The notes under the pieces: generated by a model | Seen by the model: the letters and a program-made list of their open reading frames with translations, nothing else | The model's database searches: none | What the model was told of the DNA's origin: nothing | Source of the DNA: Planctomycetota bacterium | Lineage (GTDB): Bacteria > Planctomycetota > UBA1135 > JADKAF01 | DNA length: 64,000 nucleotides | Assembly (NCBI GenBank): GCA_016719295.1 | Contig: JADKAF010000001.1 | Location: 558,001-622,000, forward strand | Direction: 5' to 3' | In this document: positions 36,194 through 44,586 of the stretch, piece by piece | Position numbering within the stretch: the stretch's first letter is position 1 | Layout of the letters: every line of letters starts with the position of its first letter | Program-made: the position numbers and the translations under genes

Positions 36194-37111
36194 CTACCTC
36201 TTCGCTCGCAGGCGCGAGGCGCGCTTGCCCAGGTACGCCACGAGGCACTTGTCGAGCGTCGTGTCGGTCTGCGCGTGCACGAGGTCGACCTGGTTCGACG
36301 CGCAGGCCTTGCGCAGCTCCTCGCGGTGCTGGCCGAACTCCGCGAGATAGGCCTCGCGGATCGCCTTCGGATCGACGAGCAGCTTCGGCAGCTCCTCCAA
36401 GCCCTCGAAGCGCGTCATGCGCTCGAAGGGGAACTCGACTTCGTCGCGGTCCAGCACGTGGAACAAGATCACCTCGTGGCCTCGGTAGCGCAGCTGCTCG
36501 ATCGCGCGCAGGATCCGCGGCACGTCCTCGAAGAAGTCAGAGATGAGCACGGCGATGCCGCGCCTCGTGGTGCGATCCGCCATCTGCTCGACCGCCGAGG
36601 CGATCGCGGTCTTGCCGCCCGGCGGCACGGCCTCCAGCACCTCGCAGATCGTCTGCAGCTGCCCACGCCCGTTGCTGGAGGGCACCATCCGCTCGACGCC
36701 TTCGCGGTAGAGCGCGAGGCCGACGGAGTCGCGCTGGCGCAGCAGGAGATGCGCCAGACCCGCCGCGACCCAGGTCGCGTAGCTCCACTTCGTGATCGTC
36801 TCTCCGTCCTGCTTCGAGCCGTAGGCCATCGACTCGCTGGCGTCGACGAAGAGGTGGCAGTTGAGGTTGGTCTCCTCCTCGAACTCCTTGATGTAGAAGC
36901 GATCGCTCTTCGCGAAGACCTTCCAGTCCACGAAGCGCACGTCGTCGCCGGGGACGTATTCGCGGTGCTGCGCGAAGTCCACGGAGACGCCGCGATACGG
37001 GCTGCGATGCATCCCGGCGATGAAGCCCTCGACCAAGTAGCGCGCTTTCAGCTCTAGGCGTGCGAGCCTATTGAGCACCCGAGGATCCAAGAACCTTCGG
37101 AAGTCCGCCAT
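36194..37111 (-). CDS. DUF58 (VWA-like) domain protein
   Basis: 305 residues, ATG at 37111. The DUF58 signature REYVPGDDVRFVDWKVFAKSD is complete (residues 50-70), followed by the VWA-like metal site DASES at Asp90. No membrane segment, so it is cytoplasmic. DUF58 proteins are the usual partner of MoxR AAA+ ATPases and are thought to help insert metal or fold target proteins. The first 44 nt overlap the 3' end of the MoxR gene, an unusually deep overlap in this operon, and 7 nt separate it from the BatA-like gene. Confidence 0.9.
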   Translation of the reverse strand: MADFRRFLDPRVLNRLARLELKARYLVEGFIAGMHRSPYRGVSVDFAQHREYVPGDDVRFVDWKVFAKSDRFYIKEFEEETNLNCHLFVDASESMAYGSKQDGETITKWSYATWVAAGLAHLLLRQRDSVGLALYREGVERMVPSSNGRGQLQTICEVLEAVPPGGKTAIASAVEQMADRTTRRGIAVLISDFFEDVPRILRAIEQLRYRGHEVILFHVLDRDEVEFPFERMTRFEGLEELPKLLVDPKAIREAYLAEFGQHREELRKACASNQVDLVHAQTDTTLDKCLVAYLGKRASRLRAKR

Positions 37112-38162
37112 GGTCCAGGTGCTCCGTCTTGTTCGGGTCGATCTCCTTCAGCAGGCGATCGACGATCACGTCCGAGGTGATGCCCTCGGCCTCGGCGTGG
37201 AAGTTGGTGACGATGCGGTGTCGCAGCACGGGATGAGCCACGGCGGCGATGTCCGCCGGCTCCACGTGGGCGCGACCCTGGAGCGCGGCGCGGGCCTTCG
37301 CCCCGAGCACGAGGAACTGCGACGCGCGCGGACCGGCGCCCCAGCTCAGCCACTCCTTCACCGCCGGTAGCGCGCCCGCGTCCTTGCCGCGCACGCGCGT
37401 CGCACGAGCGAGGCGCAGCGCGTAGTCGATCGCGTGGTTGGAGACCACGACGCCGCGCACGAGCTCCTGGATGCGCAGGATCTCGGGCCCGGTGAGGACC
37501 TTCTGCAGCTCGACGTGGTTCTGCTCGGTGGTGAGGCGCAGGATGCGGCGTTCCTCTTCGAAGGCCGGGTAGTCGACCTGGATCAGGAACATGAAGCGGT
37601 CGAGCTGCGCTTCGGGGAGGGGATAGGTGCCCTCTTGCTCGATGGGGTTCTGCGTCGCGAGGACGAAGAAGGGCTGCTCGAGCTGGTGCTTCCGCCCGCC
37701 CGCCGTGACCTGGTACTCCTGCATCGCCTCCAGCAGCGCCGACTGCGTCTTTGGCGGCGTGCGGTTGATCTCGTCGGCGAGCAGGACGTTGGCGAAGATC
37801 GGCCCCGGCAGGAAGCGGAACTCGCGGGCCCCCGTGGACTTGTTCTCCTGGATCACCTCGGTGCCCGTGATGTCCGAGGGCATGAGGTCCGGAGTGAACT
37901 GGATGCGCTTGAACGAGAGATCGAGCACCCGGGCCACGCTCGAGACCAGCAGCGTCTTCGCCAGGCCCGGCACGCCGACCAGGAGGCAGTGGCCGCGGCT
38001 GAAGAGCGCGATCAGGAGCTCGTCGATGACGGCCTCCTGCCCGACGATCACCTGGGCGAGCTCGCGCTTCATGCGCTGGTAGGCATCGCGGACCTTGCCC
38101 AGGTCGGCGACGTCGGGGGGCGCGCTTGCGCGTGCACCGGCGCCGGACGCTGCGTCAGACAT
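37068..38162 (-). CDS. MoxR-family AAA+ ATPase
   Basis: 364 residues from the ATG at 38162 (an in-frame start at 38198 would add 12 residues). Walker A is GVPGLAKT (63-70), Walker B is LLADEINR (Asp130-Glu131), sensor-type ATQNPIEQEGTYPLPEAQLDRF follows, with the arginine finger region typical of MoxR. MoxR ATPases are chaperones that act with DUF58 and VWA proteins, for example in activating enzymes by metal insertion. First gene of the ten-gene minus-strand run 38162 to 17304. A hairpin lies 30 nt before its start codon. Confidence 0.93.
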   Translation of the reverse strand: MSDAASGAGARASAPPDVADLGKVRDAYQRMKRELAQVIVGQEAVIDELLIALFSRGHCLLVGVPGLAKTLLVSSVARVLDLSFKRIQFTPDLMPSDITGTEVIQENKSTGAREFRFLPGPIFANVLLADEINRTPPKTQSALLEAMQEYQVTAGGRKHQLEQPFFVLATQNPIEQEGTYPLPEAQLDRFMFLIQVDYPAFEEERRILRLTTEQNHVELQKVLTGPEILRIQELVRGVVVSNHAIDYALRLARATRVRGKDAGALPAVKEWLSWGAGPRASQFLVLGAKARAALQGRAHVEPADIAAVAHPVLRHRIVTNFHAEAEGITSDVIVDRLLKEIDPNKTEHLDHGGLPKVLGSSGAQ

Positions 38163-38192
38163 GTGGTGAGAACCTCGCGAGGACTGGGGAGA

Positions 38193-38213
38193 GGCCAAGG
38201 TACGTCCTTGGCC
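38193..38213 (-). terminator. Perfect 8-bp hairpin between the propeller gene and moxR
   Basis: GGCCAAGG (38193-38200), 5-nt loop, CCTTGGCC (38206-38213). It lies 97 nt past the stop of the PQQ propeller gene and 30 nt before the MoxR start, on the same transcript strand. No U-tract follows, so it may be a weak terminator, an RNA-stability element or a leader structure. A separate 10-bp palindrome CCTCGCGAGG sits at 38173-38182. Confidence 0.4.
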
Positions 38214-38309
38214 CTCCGGGAGTTACCGAGAACCTGGTTCCGTGGCGCGAGAAGCGGGAACGCGCCGCAACGGCAGTGCTTCGGCCGTCCGTGCCCAGAG
38301 GTTGCGCGA

Positions 38310-40439
38310 TCACGGGCGGCGAATCCAGCAGCTCACCCCTTCCGCCCCGACGACGATGATTCCTGCTCGGAATGCGGCCACATTGCCGAAGACTCGGCGC
38401 GCGGGCAGCGGGACGCCGGTCGCCGGAGACAGCGGGGCGCGGGATCGGAAGGTGGCGAGGAAATCGCGCGCGCAATCGAAGACGTAGAGGTAGCGGTCGG
38501 TGCTGAGCACGAGCTCCGCTCCGAGCAGGGCCGGCAGGTAGAGCAGGTCTTCCTCGTGGCTGCCGGTGTCGCCGCTCGAGCGCCAGCGCGCCTCGAGTGG
38601 CGCGTCGGGTTCGGCCGAGGCCGGCGCGAGCTCGAGCTCGGCGACCTCGCGCCAGTGCGGCGTGCGCACGTAGAAGTAGTGCCGCGCGCCGCTCGAGATC
38701 AGATGCGCCTCGAGCGCCCCGCGCGCGAGCGGCGGACAGAGGAAGAGCTCGCTGGCGCGCGTCGCCCCGATGGGGAGCTCGCGCCGCAACGCGTAGAAGA
38801 ACTCCGCGTCTTGCGGCGCGCAGAAGAGCCCTTGCCGTGTCGCGACGGGCTCGGTCGTCGACCAGCGCGGTCCGGCTTCGCGGCTGCGCGCGGTGAGCAG
38901 CAGCCAGGCCACCGCGCCATCGAGGGCGTCGCAGGCGACCAGCACGCCGAGGTTCGTCGCCACGTAGACCAGGCCGTCGGAGTAGACCGGCGCCGAGGTC
39001 GGCAAGGTGCCGCCGCTCGGGCGGAAGGAGCGCGAGCTCTGCGTGCGCACGGGCGCGCCTTCGCAGAGGCGTCGGACCCAGAGCGGCTCGCCGGTTTCGC
39101 GGCGGCAGCACCAGAGCTCGAGGCGCTCCTTCCCACCGCTCGTGCGCCGCGCGACCGCGAAGACGCGGCCACCGACGACGAGCGGGCCGGGCTGGAAGAC
39201 CGGAGGCGAGGAGGCGCCCTCGCTGGTCGGGCCGACGGGCCGCGGCTCCGCGCCGACGCGGCGCAGCAGGCCGCCGGCGATGGCCCAGCGCGGGCTGAGC
39301 TCGTCCTCGGGGCTCGCTCCTAGACGGAAGCCGAGCAGCACGCCGCGATGGTCGTCGTGGACCGCGACCAGATCGCGCCCTTCGATCGCGGGACGGCGGC
39401 GCAGCACGCCGAGGGACGGCGGGGCCTCCTCGTCGCGCGGGGGCACGAGCAGCGCGCTGCAGACCGCCTCGAGGTCGATGCGCTCCACCCGCCGCCCGCC
39501 TTCGGCTTCGAAGCGGTAGAGGAAGCGGCGATCTTGCACCCAGACGGCGTCGGCCGCGAAGGCGGGGCGCAGATCGGTCTCGAGCGCGCGCGGTCCGCGT
39601 GCGCGGATGCCTCGATCCGCCGAGAGACGCCGCCGCTCGCCATCGGGATCGAGGGGCTCGCACCAGGCGAGCTCGAGCTGCGTCGGCGCGCTCGGGGTGG
39701 TGAGAGCGGAGCGACCCGCGGTCGCGCGCGCGACCGCGCTCCACGCCTCGAACGCCACTCCGCCCACGAGTGTGCTGCTCGCGGCCGTGCCATGGAGCTC
39801 CGCGACCTCGCGGGCCGCTTCCCCGCTCTCGAGCAGCGCGGCGCACGCCGCCGAGCGCGAGCCGAGCGCCGGCAGCGCCGCCGGGGTGGCCCCGGCGTGG
39901 AGGCGCGCGCGTCGGTAGAGCGCCGCCGCGGCCAGGGCGTCACCGGCGAACCACTGCTCGTCACCGGCGCGGCGCAGCGCGGCGACGACCAGAGGCGAGA
40001 GCGGGGCGCGCCGCTCGAACTCGGCGAGAGCGTCCAGCGCCAGCGGTGGAGCGTCCGAAGGCCAGCTCGGGGCGGCGAAGCGCTGCTGCCAGGCTTCGCG
40101 CAGCGCGGGCTCCGCGCGCGCGAGGAGATGGGGCAGCGCCTCGCGCGGCGAGAGATACAGGCGCTCGTCGAGGCCGACCAGCTCGTCCTCCGGTCCGGCG
40201 GCGAGGAGCTCCAGAGCCTCTCGCGCCTCGCGCAGCGCGCCTTCCGCTAGCGCGGTGCGCAGCGCCGCGAGCGCTTCGCCGCGCGCGAAGGCGAGCGGGG
40301 TGAGGTAGGTCTGGTTGCGGAGATCGCCCTCCTCGCCGGCCGGGGTGCCCGTCGGATCCTGCGCTGCGGCGCGCTCGGTGAGAGGCCCTGGCGATCCGAT
40401 GGCGCAGACGCCGAGAACGAAGAGCTCGTGGAGGCGCAT
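38310..40439 (-). CDS. Secreted PQQ-like beta-propeller protein
   Basis: 709 residues, ATG at 40439. A signal-like hydrophobic start (LFVLGVCAIGSPGPL, ends RAAAQD) is followed by a helical N-terminal region with TPR-like spacing (EALAALRTALAEGALREAREALELL) and, from about residue 250, a propeller with PQQ-like blades (VAVHDDHRGVLLGFRLG, ACDALDGAVAWLL, CCRRETGEPLWVRRL). It resembles the central propeller protein of the MoxR cluster in plan but is half the size. It is 8 nt downstream of the FtsB-like gene. No enzymatic motif; likely a periplasmic scaffold. Confidence 0.78.
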   Translation of the reverse strand: MRLHELFVLGVCAIGSPGPLTERAAAQDPTGTPAGEEGDLRNQTYLTPLAFARGEALAALRTALAEGALREAREALELLAAGPEDELVGLDERLYLSPREALPHLLARAEPALREAWQQRFAAPSWPSDAPPLALDALAEFERRAPLSPLVVAALRRAGDEQWFAGDALAAAALYRRARLHAGATPAALPALGSRSAACAALLESGEAAREVAELHGTAASSTLVGGVAFEAWSAVARATAGRSALTTPSAPTQLELAWCEPLDPDGERRRLSADRGIRARGPRALETDLRPAFAADAVWVQDRRFLYRFEAEGGRRVERIDLEAVCSALLVPPRDEEAPPSLGVLRRRPAIEGRDLVAVHDDHRGVLLGFRLGASPEDELSPRWAIAGGLLRRVGAEPRPVGPTSEGASSPPVFQPGPLVVGGRVFAVARRTSGGKERLELWCCRRETGEPLWVRRLCEGAPVRTQSSRSFRPSGGTLPTSAPVYSDGLVYVATNLGVLVACDALDGAVAWLLLTARSREAGPRWSTTEPVATRQGLFCAPQDAEFFYALRRELPIGATRASELFLCPPLARGALEAHLISSGARHYFYVRTPHWREVAELELAPASAEPDAPLEARWRSSGDTGSHEEDLLYLPALLGAELVLSTDRYLYVFDCARDFLATFRSRAPLSPATGVPLPARRVFGNVAAFRAGIIVVGAEGVSCWIRRP

Positions 40440-40447
40440 CGCGGCGT

Positions 40448-41404
40448 TCAGCCGCGCAGGAACGACGGGACCTCGAAGCCGCCCGTCGTTCGCGAGGGCG
40501 CGGGTTTCCCGGCGTTCGTGCGCCCGGTCGGCTTGCCCGGGCTCTTGCCAGCTCCAGTGCCCGGGCTCTTGTCAGCTCCAGTGACGGTGCCGCGCTGCCC
40601 GGTCGGCGTTCCACGCTGGGCCATGCCGCGTGGAGTGTCCCCGGACGTGCGCTGCGGTGTGGACGAGGGGGTCGCACGTCGCGGATCGCTCCTCGGAGCG
40701 CCGGCCTTGGGCTTCTCGGTCTTCTCGGCCTTCTGCGGCTTCTCGGTCTCCGGCGCGTGCTCCTGCCGAGCGCCCTGCTCCTGCCGAGCGCCCGGTGTGC
40801 CGTTCGGCGTGGAGCGTGCCTCGCGGTTCCGATCGAGGTCCGCGCGCTTCCCGTGCGTCGCCGCCACCGGCTCTCCTCCGGTGCGCGGCGTGAGCGGGAG
40901 CTCGCTCGACGCGGGCACGGTCTGCGGCAGCTCGCGGGTCTGCTCCTCTCCCGCTCGTTCGCCCTCGATTCGTTCGCCCCCGAAAGATTCGTCCTCGAAG
41001 GGCGCTTCGACCTCGAACGGCGGCTCTTCCTCGACGAGCTTCTCGGGCTCCTCGGGCAGGTTCATCGCGAAGGAGGGGAGCAAATGCTCCGGAGCGTTCT
41101 CCGGGGCCGTCGGATGCTCGATCAGGAACAGCGCGCGACGCACGACGGCGTCCTCGCGAACCGCGCGCCCGAGTCCCTCTTCCTCGGCGAGCTCTTCCTT
41201 CAGGCGCGAGAGCTGACCTTCCTCGGCGGTGTAGCGCTCGATCTGCGCGAGCCGACCGGCGAGCTCGCGCTTCGCCGGCAGGCTGTTGGTCAGGAAGATC
41301 CAGCAGAAGAGCCCGAGGCCGAGGACCGCGAGCAGCGGGGTCTCCGCGGCGCCGCGGCAGCGGAGATGGGCAGGGGGGCAAGCGTAGGAAAACACCACGG
41401 ACAT
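40448..41404 (-). CDS. FtsB/DivIC-like septum-formation-initiator protein with long disordered tail
   Basis: 318 residues from the ATG at 41404. One membrane helix (PLLAVLGLGLFCWIFLTNSL, about residues 24-43), then a coiled coil (RELAGRLAQIERYTAEEGQL) ending in LGRAVREDAVVRRALF, which parallels the conserved REDPYVIEELAR-like end of FtsB/DivIC. The remaining 200 residues are Pro/Thr/Glu/Lys-rich and look disordered, with short direct repeats. It lies directly downstream of eno, and eno-ftsB adjacency is conserved in many bacteria, which strengthens the assignment. FtsB normally bridges FtsL and FtsQ in the divisome. Confidence 0.62.
   Translation of the reverse strand: MSVVFSYACPPAHLRCRGAAETPLLAVLGLGLFCWIFLTNSLPAKRELAGRLAQIERYTAEEGQLSRLKEELAEEEGLGRAVREDAVVRRALFLIEHPTAPENAPEHLLPSFAMNLPEEPEKLVEEEPPFEVEAPFEDESFGGERIEGERAGEEQTRELPQTVPASSELPLTPRTGGEPVAATHGKRADLDRNREARSTPNGTPGARQEQGARQEHAPETEKPQKAEKTEKPKAGAPRSDPRRATPSSTPQRTSGDTPRGMAQRGTPTGQRGTVTGADKSPGTGAGKSPGKPTGRTNAGKPAPSRTTGGFEVPSFLRG
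40536..40583. repeat. 24-nt tandem direct duplication in the tail of the FtsB-like gene
   Basis: Two head-to-tail copies of a 24-nt unit beginning cccgggctcttg (40536-40559 and 40560-40583) differ at one base. It encodes repeated KSPGTGAG-type residues, in frame, so it is a recent in-frame duplication in a low-complexity tail. A second short duplication (ctcctgccgagcgcc, 40761-40795) occurs in the same tail. Confidence 0.8.
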
Positions 41405-41529
41405 CGAAGGGCCGCAGCCCTCCTCCTCGCGTGCGGGCACCGAAGTCCCGCGGGATCACGACCCCCCTGGTCGAAGCGCAACATCGCACGCGCGCGAGCA
41501 CGCTGCAAGAGCGCGCTCGCGCGAGGGGC

Positions 41530-42945
41530 TCAGCCCTTCTTCGCGGGCTTCTTCTCGGCGCTCTTCGCCGGCTTCGCCGTGCCGCCCGGCTTCGCGGTGC
41601 TGCTCGGCTTCGCCGTGCCGTTCTTCGCGGCCGTGGCCTTCGCCTTGGCGGGAGTGGCCGCGGCGATGCTCTGACCGAAGCGCGTGCTCGCCGCCGGGCC
41701 GTAGAGCGCTGCCGCGCCGAGGTTCTCCTCGATGCGCAGGAGCTGGTTGTACTTCGCGATGCGCTCGCTGCGGCAGAGCGAGCCGGTCTTGATCTGACCC
41801 GCGCCACTCGCGACCGCGAGGTCGGCGATCGCCGTGTCCTCGGTCTCGCCCGAGCGATGCGAGATCACGCACGCGTAGCCCGCGCCGTGCGCGAGGTCGA
41901 TCGTGTCCAGGGTCTCGGTGAGCGTCCCGATCTGGTTCACCTTGATCAGGATGGCGTTGGCGATGCCCTGGCGGATGCCCTCGTTGAGGCGCTTCGGATT
42001 GGTGACGAAGAGATCGTCGCCGACGAGCTGCACCTTGCTGCCGACGGCCTGCGTCAGCGCGAGCCAGCCCTTCCAGTCGTCCTCGCCCATGCCGTCCTCG
42101 ATCGAGTAGATCGGGTACTTGGCGCTCCAATCGGCGAGGAAGCTCACGAGCTCGTCGGAGCCGTGCGGACGGCCTTCGAAGTGGTACTTGCCGTCCTTCA
42201 GGAACTCGTTCGCGGCGAGGTCGAGCGCGAGGCGCACCTGCGAGCCGGGCTTCAATCCGGCCTTGTCGATCGCCTGCAGGATCACCTCGATGGCCTCGGC
42301 GTTGGAGCGCAGATCCGGCGCGAAGCCGCCCTCGTCGCCGACACCCGTGGAGAGGCTCTTCGAGCGCAGGACGCTCTTCAGCGCGTGGAAGATCTCCGCG
42401 CCCCAGCGCAGCCCTTCCGCGAAGCTCGGCGCGCCGACGGGCGCGACCATGAACTCCTGGAAGTCGACGTTGTTATCCGCGTGCGAGCCGCCGTTGATGA
42501 TGTTCATCATCGGGATCGGCAAGCGGCGCGCGCGCGCGCCGCCGATCCAAGAGAAGAGCGGCAGGCCGTGCTCGGAGGCCGCGGCGTCGGCGAGCGCCAG
42601 GGAGACTCCGAGGATCGCATTCGCGCCGAGGCGCTTCTTCGTCTCGGTGCCGTCGAGCTCGATCAGCGCGCGGTCCACCGCGACCTGGTCCTCGCCGAGG
42701 TAGTTCCCTTCGAGGGCCTGGGCGATCTCGCCATTCACGCTGTCCACGGCGTTGCGCACGCCCTTGCCGCCGTAGCGAGCGCCGCCGTCGCGGCGCTCGT
42801 GCGCTTCGTGCGCTCCGGTCGAGGCGCCCGAGGGCACGGCCGCGCGGCCGAGATCCCCGGACTCGAGGAGCACGTCGACTTCGATGGTGGGGTTGCCGCG
42901 GGAGTCGAGGATCTCCCGCGCCTGTACGGCCGCGATCAAGCTCAT
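41530..42945 (-). CDS. eno: Enolase (phosphopyruvate hydratase) with C-terminal extension
   Basis: 471 residues from the ATG at 42945. Converts 2-phosphoglycerate to phosphoenolpyruvate in glycolysis. The start SLIAAVQAREILDSRGNPT, the mobile loop SGASTG, the catalytic IEDGMGEDDW and the signature HRSGETEDTAIADLAVA with IKTGSLCRSERIAKYNQLL are all intact. Enolases are about 430 residues; the extra 45 here form a Lys/Ala/Pro/Thr-rich tail (AKPGGTAKPAKS-like) after the normal end. Divergent from pssA with a 181-nt shared region, and 125 nt upstream of the FtsB-like gene on the same strand. Confidence 0.97.
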   Translation of the reverse strand: MSLIAAVQAREILDSRGNPTIEVDVLLESGDLGRAAVPSGASTGAHEAHERRDGGARYGGKGVRNAVDSVNGEIAQALEGNYLGEDQVAVDRALIELDGTETKKRLGANAILGVSLALADAAASEHGLPLFSWIGGARARRLPIPMMNIINGGSHADNNVDFQEFMVAPVGAPSFAEGLRWGAEIFHALKSVLRSKSLSTGVGDEGGFAPDLRSNAEAIEVILQAIDKAGLKPGSQVRLALDLAANEFLKDGKYHFEGRPHGSDELVSFLADWSAKYPIYSIEDGMGEDDWKGWLALTQAVGSKVQLVGDDLFVTNPKRLNEGIRQGIANAILIKVNQIGTLTETLDTIDLAHGAGYACVISHRSGETEDTAIADLAVASGAGQIKTGSLCRSERIAKYNQLLRIEENLGAAALYGPAASTRFGQSIAAATPAKAKATAAKNGTAKPSSTAKPGGTAKPAKSAEKKPAKKG

Positions 42946-43126
42946 GGGCGGAACAGCTCTGGCGATGGTCCGGAAGCACGGCGGCCGCAACGGCGGGCCG
43001 CCCGCGCGGCGCGGAAGCTAACAAAGCGCGCCGCTCGCTGCATCGAGCGGGCCGGCTTTCGTGCAGACCGGCCGGGCTCGGTCGGATAGCTTCTTCGCCC
43101 GTCCGCAGCGCACGAGTTCCTCCCGC

Positions 43127-44119
43127 GTGAAGAAACGCCGCCTCCAGCCCATCGGCTTCCTCCCGTCCCTGCTCACCCTCGGGAACGGGTTCTGCGGCTT
43201 CCTGGCCATCGCGAAGATCGGCGATGCCCTGATGCTGCTGCCGGGCGCGAGCGGGGAGCTCTCGGCCGCGACCATCGCCGCGTTCGAGGCGAAGATCACC
43301 GCTGCCGCGTGGCTGATCTTCCTCGGCATGGTCTTCGACGCGCTCGACGGGTCGGTCGCGCGCATGGTGAACAAGACCACCGACTTCGGCGGTCAGCTCG
43401 ACTCGCTCTGCGATGTCGTCACCTTCGGCATCGCACCCGCCTTCCTCGTGAAGGCGCTGCTCGAGCACCAGACGATCGTGCAGGGGCTCGGCACGCGCCA
43501 CCCGCGGATCTACCTCCTGGTCACCGCGCTCTTCGCGCTCTGCGCGGTGCTGCGTCTCGCGCGCTTCAACGCGGAGCACGAGAAGACGGACGACGCGCAC
43601 GATCACTTCGCCGGGTTGCCCACGCCTGCCGCGGCCGGCTTCGTCGCGAGCTTGGTCGTCTTCATGTACGGCTTCGGCGAGAGCGAGCTCACGCGGCTCG
43701 TGCCCGGGCTCGGCAGCCTCGACGTGCGCACGCCGATCGTCTGGACGCTCTTCGTCTGCTCGCCGCTGCTCGCGGGCCTCATGGTGAGCCGCGTGCGCTA
43801 CACGCACGGCTTCCGCGCGCTCCTGCGGCGACGCAAGAGCTTCCGCGCGCTGCCGCTCGTCCTCCTGGCACTCCTGCTCTTCTTCCTCGAGCCCGAGCTG
43901 CTGGTCGCCATCGCGTGCGTGGGCTACGTGGCCTGGGGCGTCTGCGGCGAGCTCGCGCGCCGCGCGCGCGGCGCACGCGGTGCGCGCGACGAGGACGACG
44001 AGGACGGGCAGCTCGAGCTCGACGGCGACGAAGAGGAGTCCGGCGAGGAGGATCGCGGCGAAGGCGAGGCCGCGCCGCGCGCGCGACCCGGCGGCGCCCC
44101 GTTCCAGCGCCTGGGATGA
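43127..44119 (+). CDS. pssA: CDP-diacylglycerol-serine O-phosphatidyltransferase (CDP-alcohol phosphatidyltransferase)
   Basis: 330 residues from a GTG at 43127, which gives the usual start KKRRLQPIGFLPSLLTLGN; a GTG at 43061 is an alternative. The CDP-alcohol phosphatidyltransferase motif DG-x2-AR-x8-G-x3-D-x3-D is complete in DGSVARMVNKTTDFGGQLDS plus the following LCD. About seven membrane helices. The subtype is PssA type II, judging from the N-terminal PSLLTLGNGFCGF. Makes phosphatidylserine in the inner membrane. The C-terminus carries an acidic Asp/Glu/Gly-rich tail of about 60 residues. First gene of the 43127-50541 operon; overlaps folK as ATGA. Confidence 0.92.
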   Translation: MKKRRLQPIGFLPSLLTLGNGFCGFLAIAKIGDALMLLPGASGELSAATIAAFEAKITAAAWLIFLGMVFDALDGSVARMVNKTTDFGGQLDSLCDVVTFGIAPAFLVKALLEHQTIVQGLGTRHPRIYLLVTALFALCAVLRLARFNAEHEKTDDAHDHFAGLPTPAAAGFVASLVVFMYGFGESELTRLVPGLGSLDVRTPIVWTLFVCSPLLAGLMVSRVRYTHGFRALLRRRKSFRALPLVLLALLLFFLEPELLVAIACVGYVAWGVCGELARRARGARGARDEDDEDGQLELDGDEEESGEEDRGEGEAAPRARPGGAPFQRLG

Positions 44120-44586
44120 TCGCGACGTTGATCGCGTTGGGCTCGAACTTGGGCGAACGTCCGCGCGCGCTGCGACACGCGCTGTGGACGCTGCAGCGGC
44201 GGGGAATCGTGCGACTGCGGCGCTGCTCGGACTTCCTCGAGACCGAGCCGGTCGGCGGCCCGGAGCAGGGCTGGTACGTGAACGCCGTCGCGTGGGCCGA
44301 GACGCGGCGCGAGCCGCGTTCCCTGCTCGCCGCCTTGCAAGCCGAGGAGCGCCGCGCCGGCCGTTCCCCCGGCGGGGTACGCAACGGCCCGCGAGTGCTC
44401 GATCTCGATCTCTTGCTCTTCGGCGACGCGCGCTGCGCGAGTGATGAGCTCGAGCTCCCGCATCCACGCATGGCGGAGCGCGCCTTCGTGCTGCGCCCCG
44501 CGGTCCAGATCGCGCCGCGCTGGGTCCATCCCGCGCGCGGGCTTCGCTTGGAAGAGCTCTGGAGGAGCCTCTCATGCAGCGCTTGA
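44116..44586 (+). CDS. folK: 2-amino-4-hydroxy-6-hydroxymethyldihydropteridine diphosphokinase
   Basis: 156 residues, normal length. Transfers pyrophosphate from ATP to 6-hydroxymethyl-7,8-dihydropterin in folate synthesis. Family motifs: ALGSNLGERPRAL, the SDFLETEPVGGPEQGWYVNAV block, and GPRVLDLDLLLFGD with HPRMAERAFVLRP. ATG at 44116 in an ATGA overlap with pssA; its end overlaps the panC start by 13 nt, so translation is probably coupled. Confidence 0.95.
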   Translation: MIATLIALGSNLGERPRALRHALWTLQRRGIVRLRRCSDFLETEPVGGPEQGWYVNAVAWAETRREPRSLLAALQAEERRAGRSPGGVRNGPRVLDLDLLLFGDARCASDELELPHPRMAERAFVLRPAVQIAPRWVHPARGLRLEELWRSLSCSA

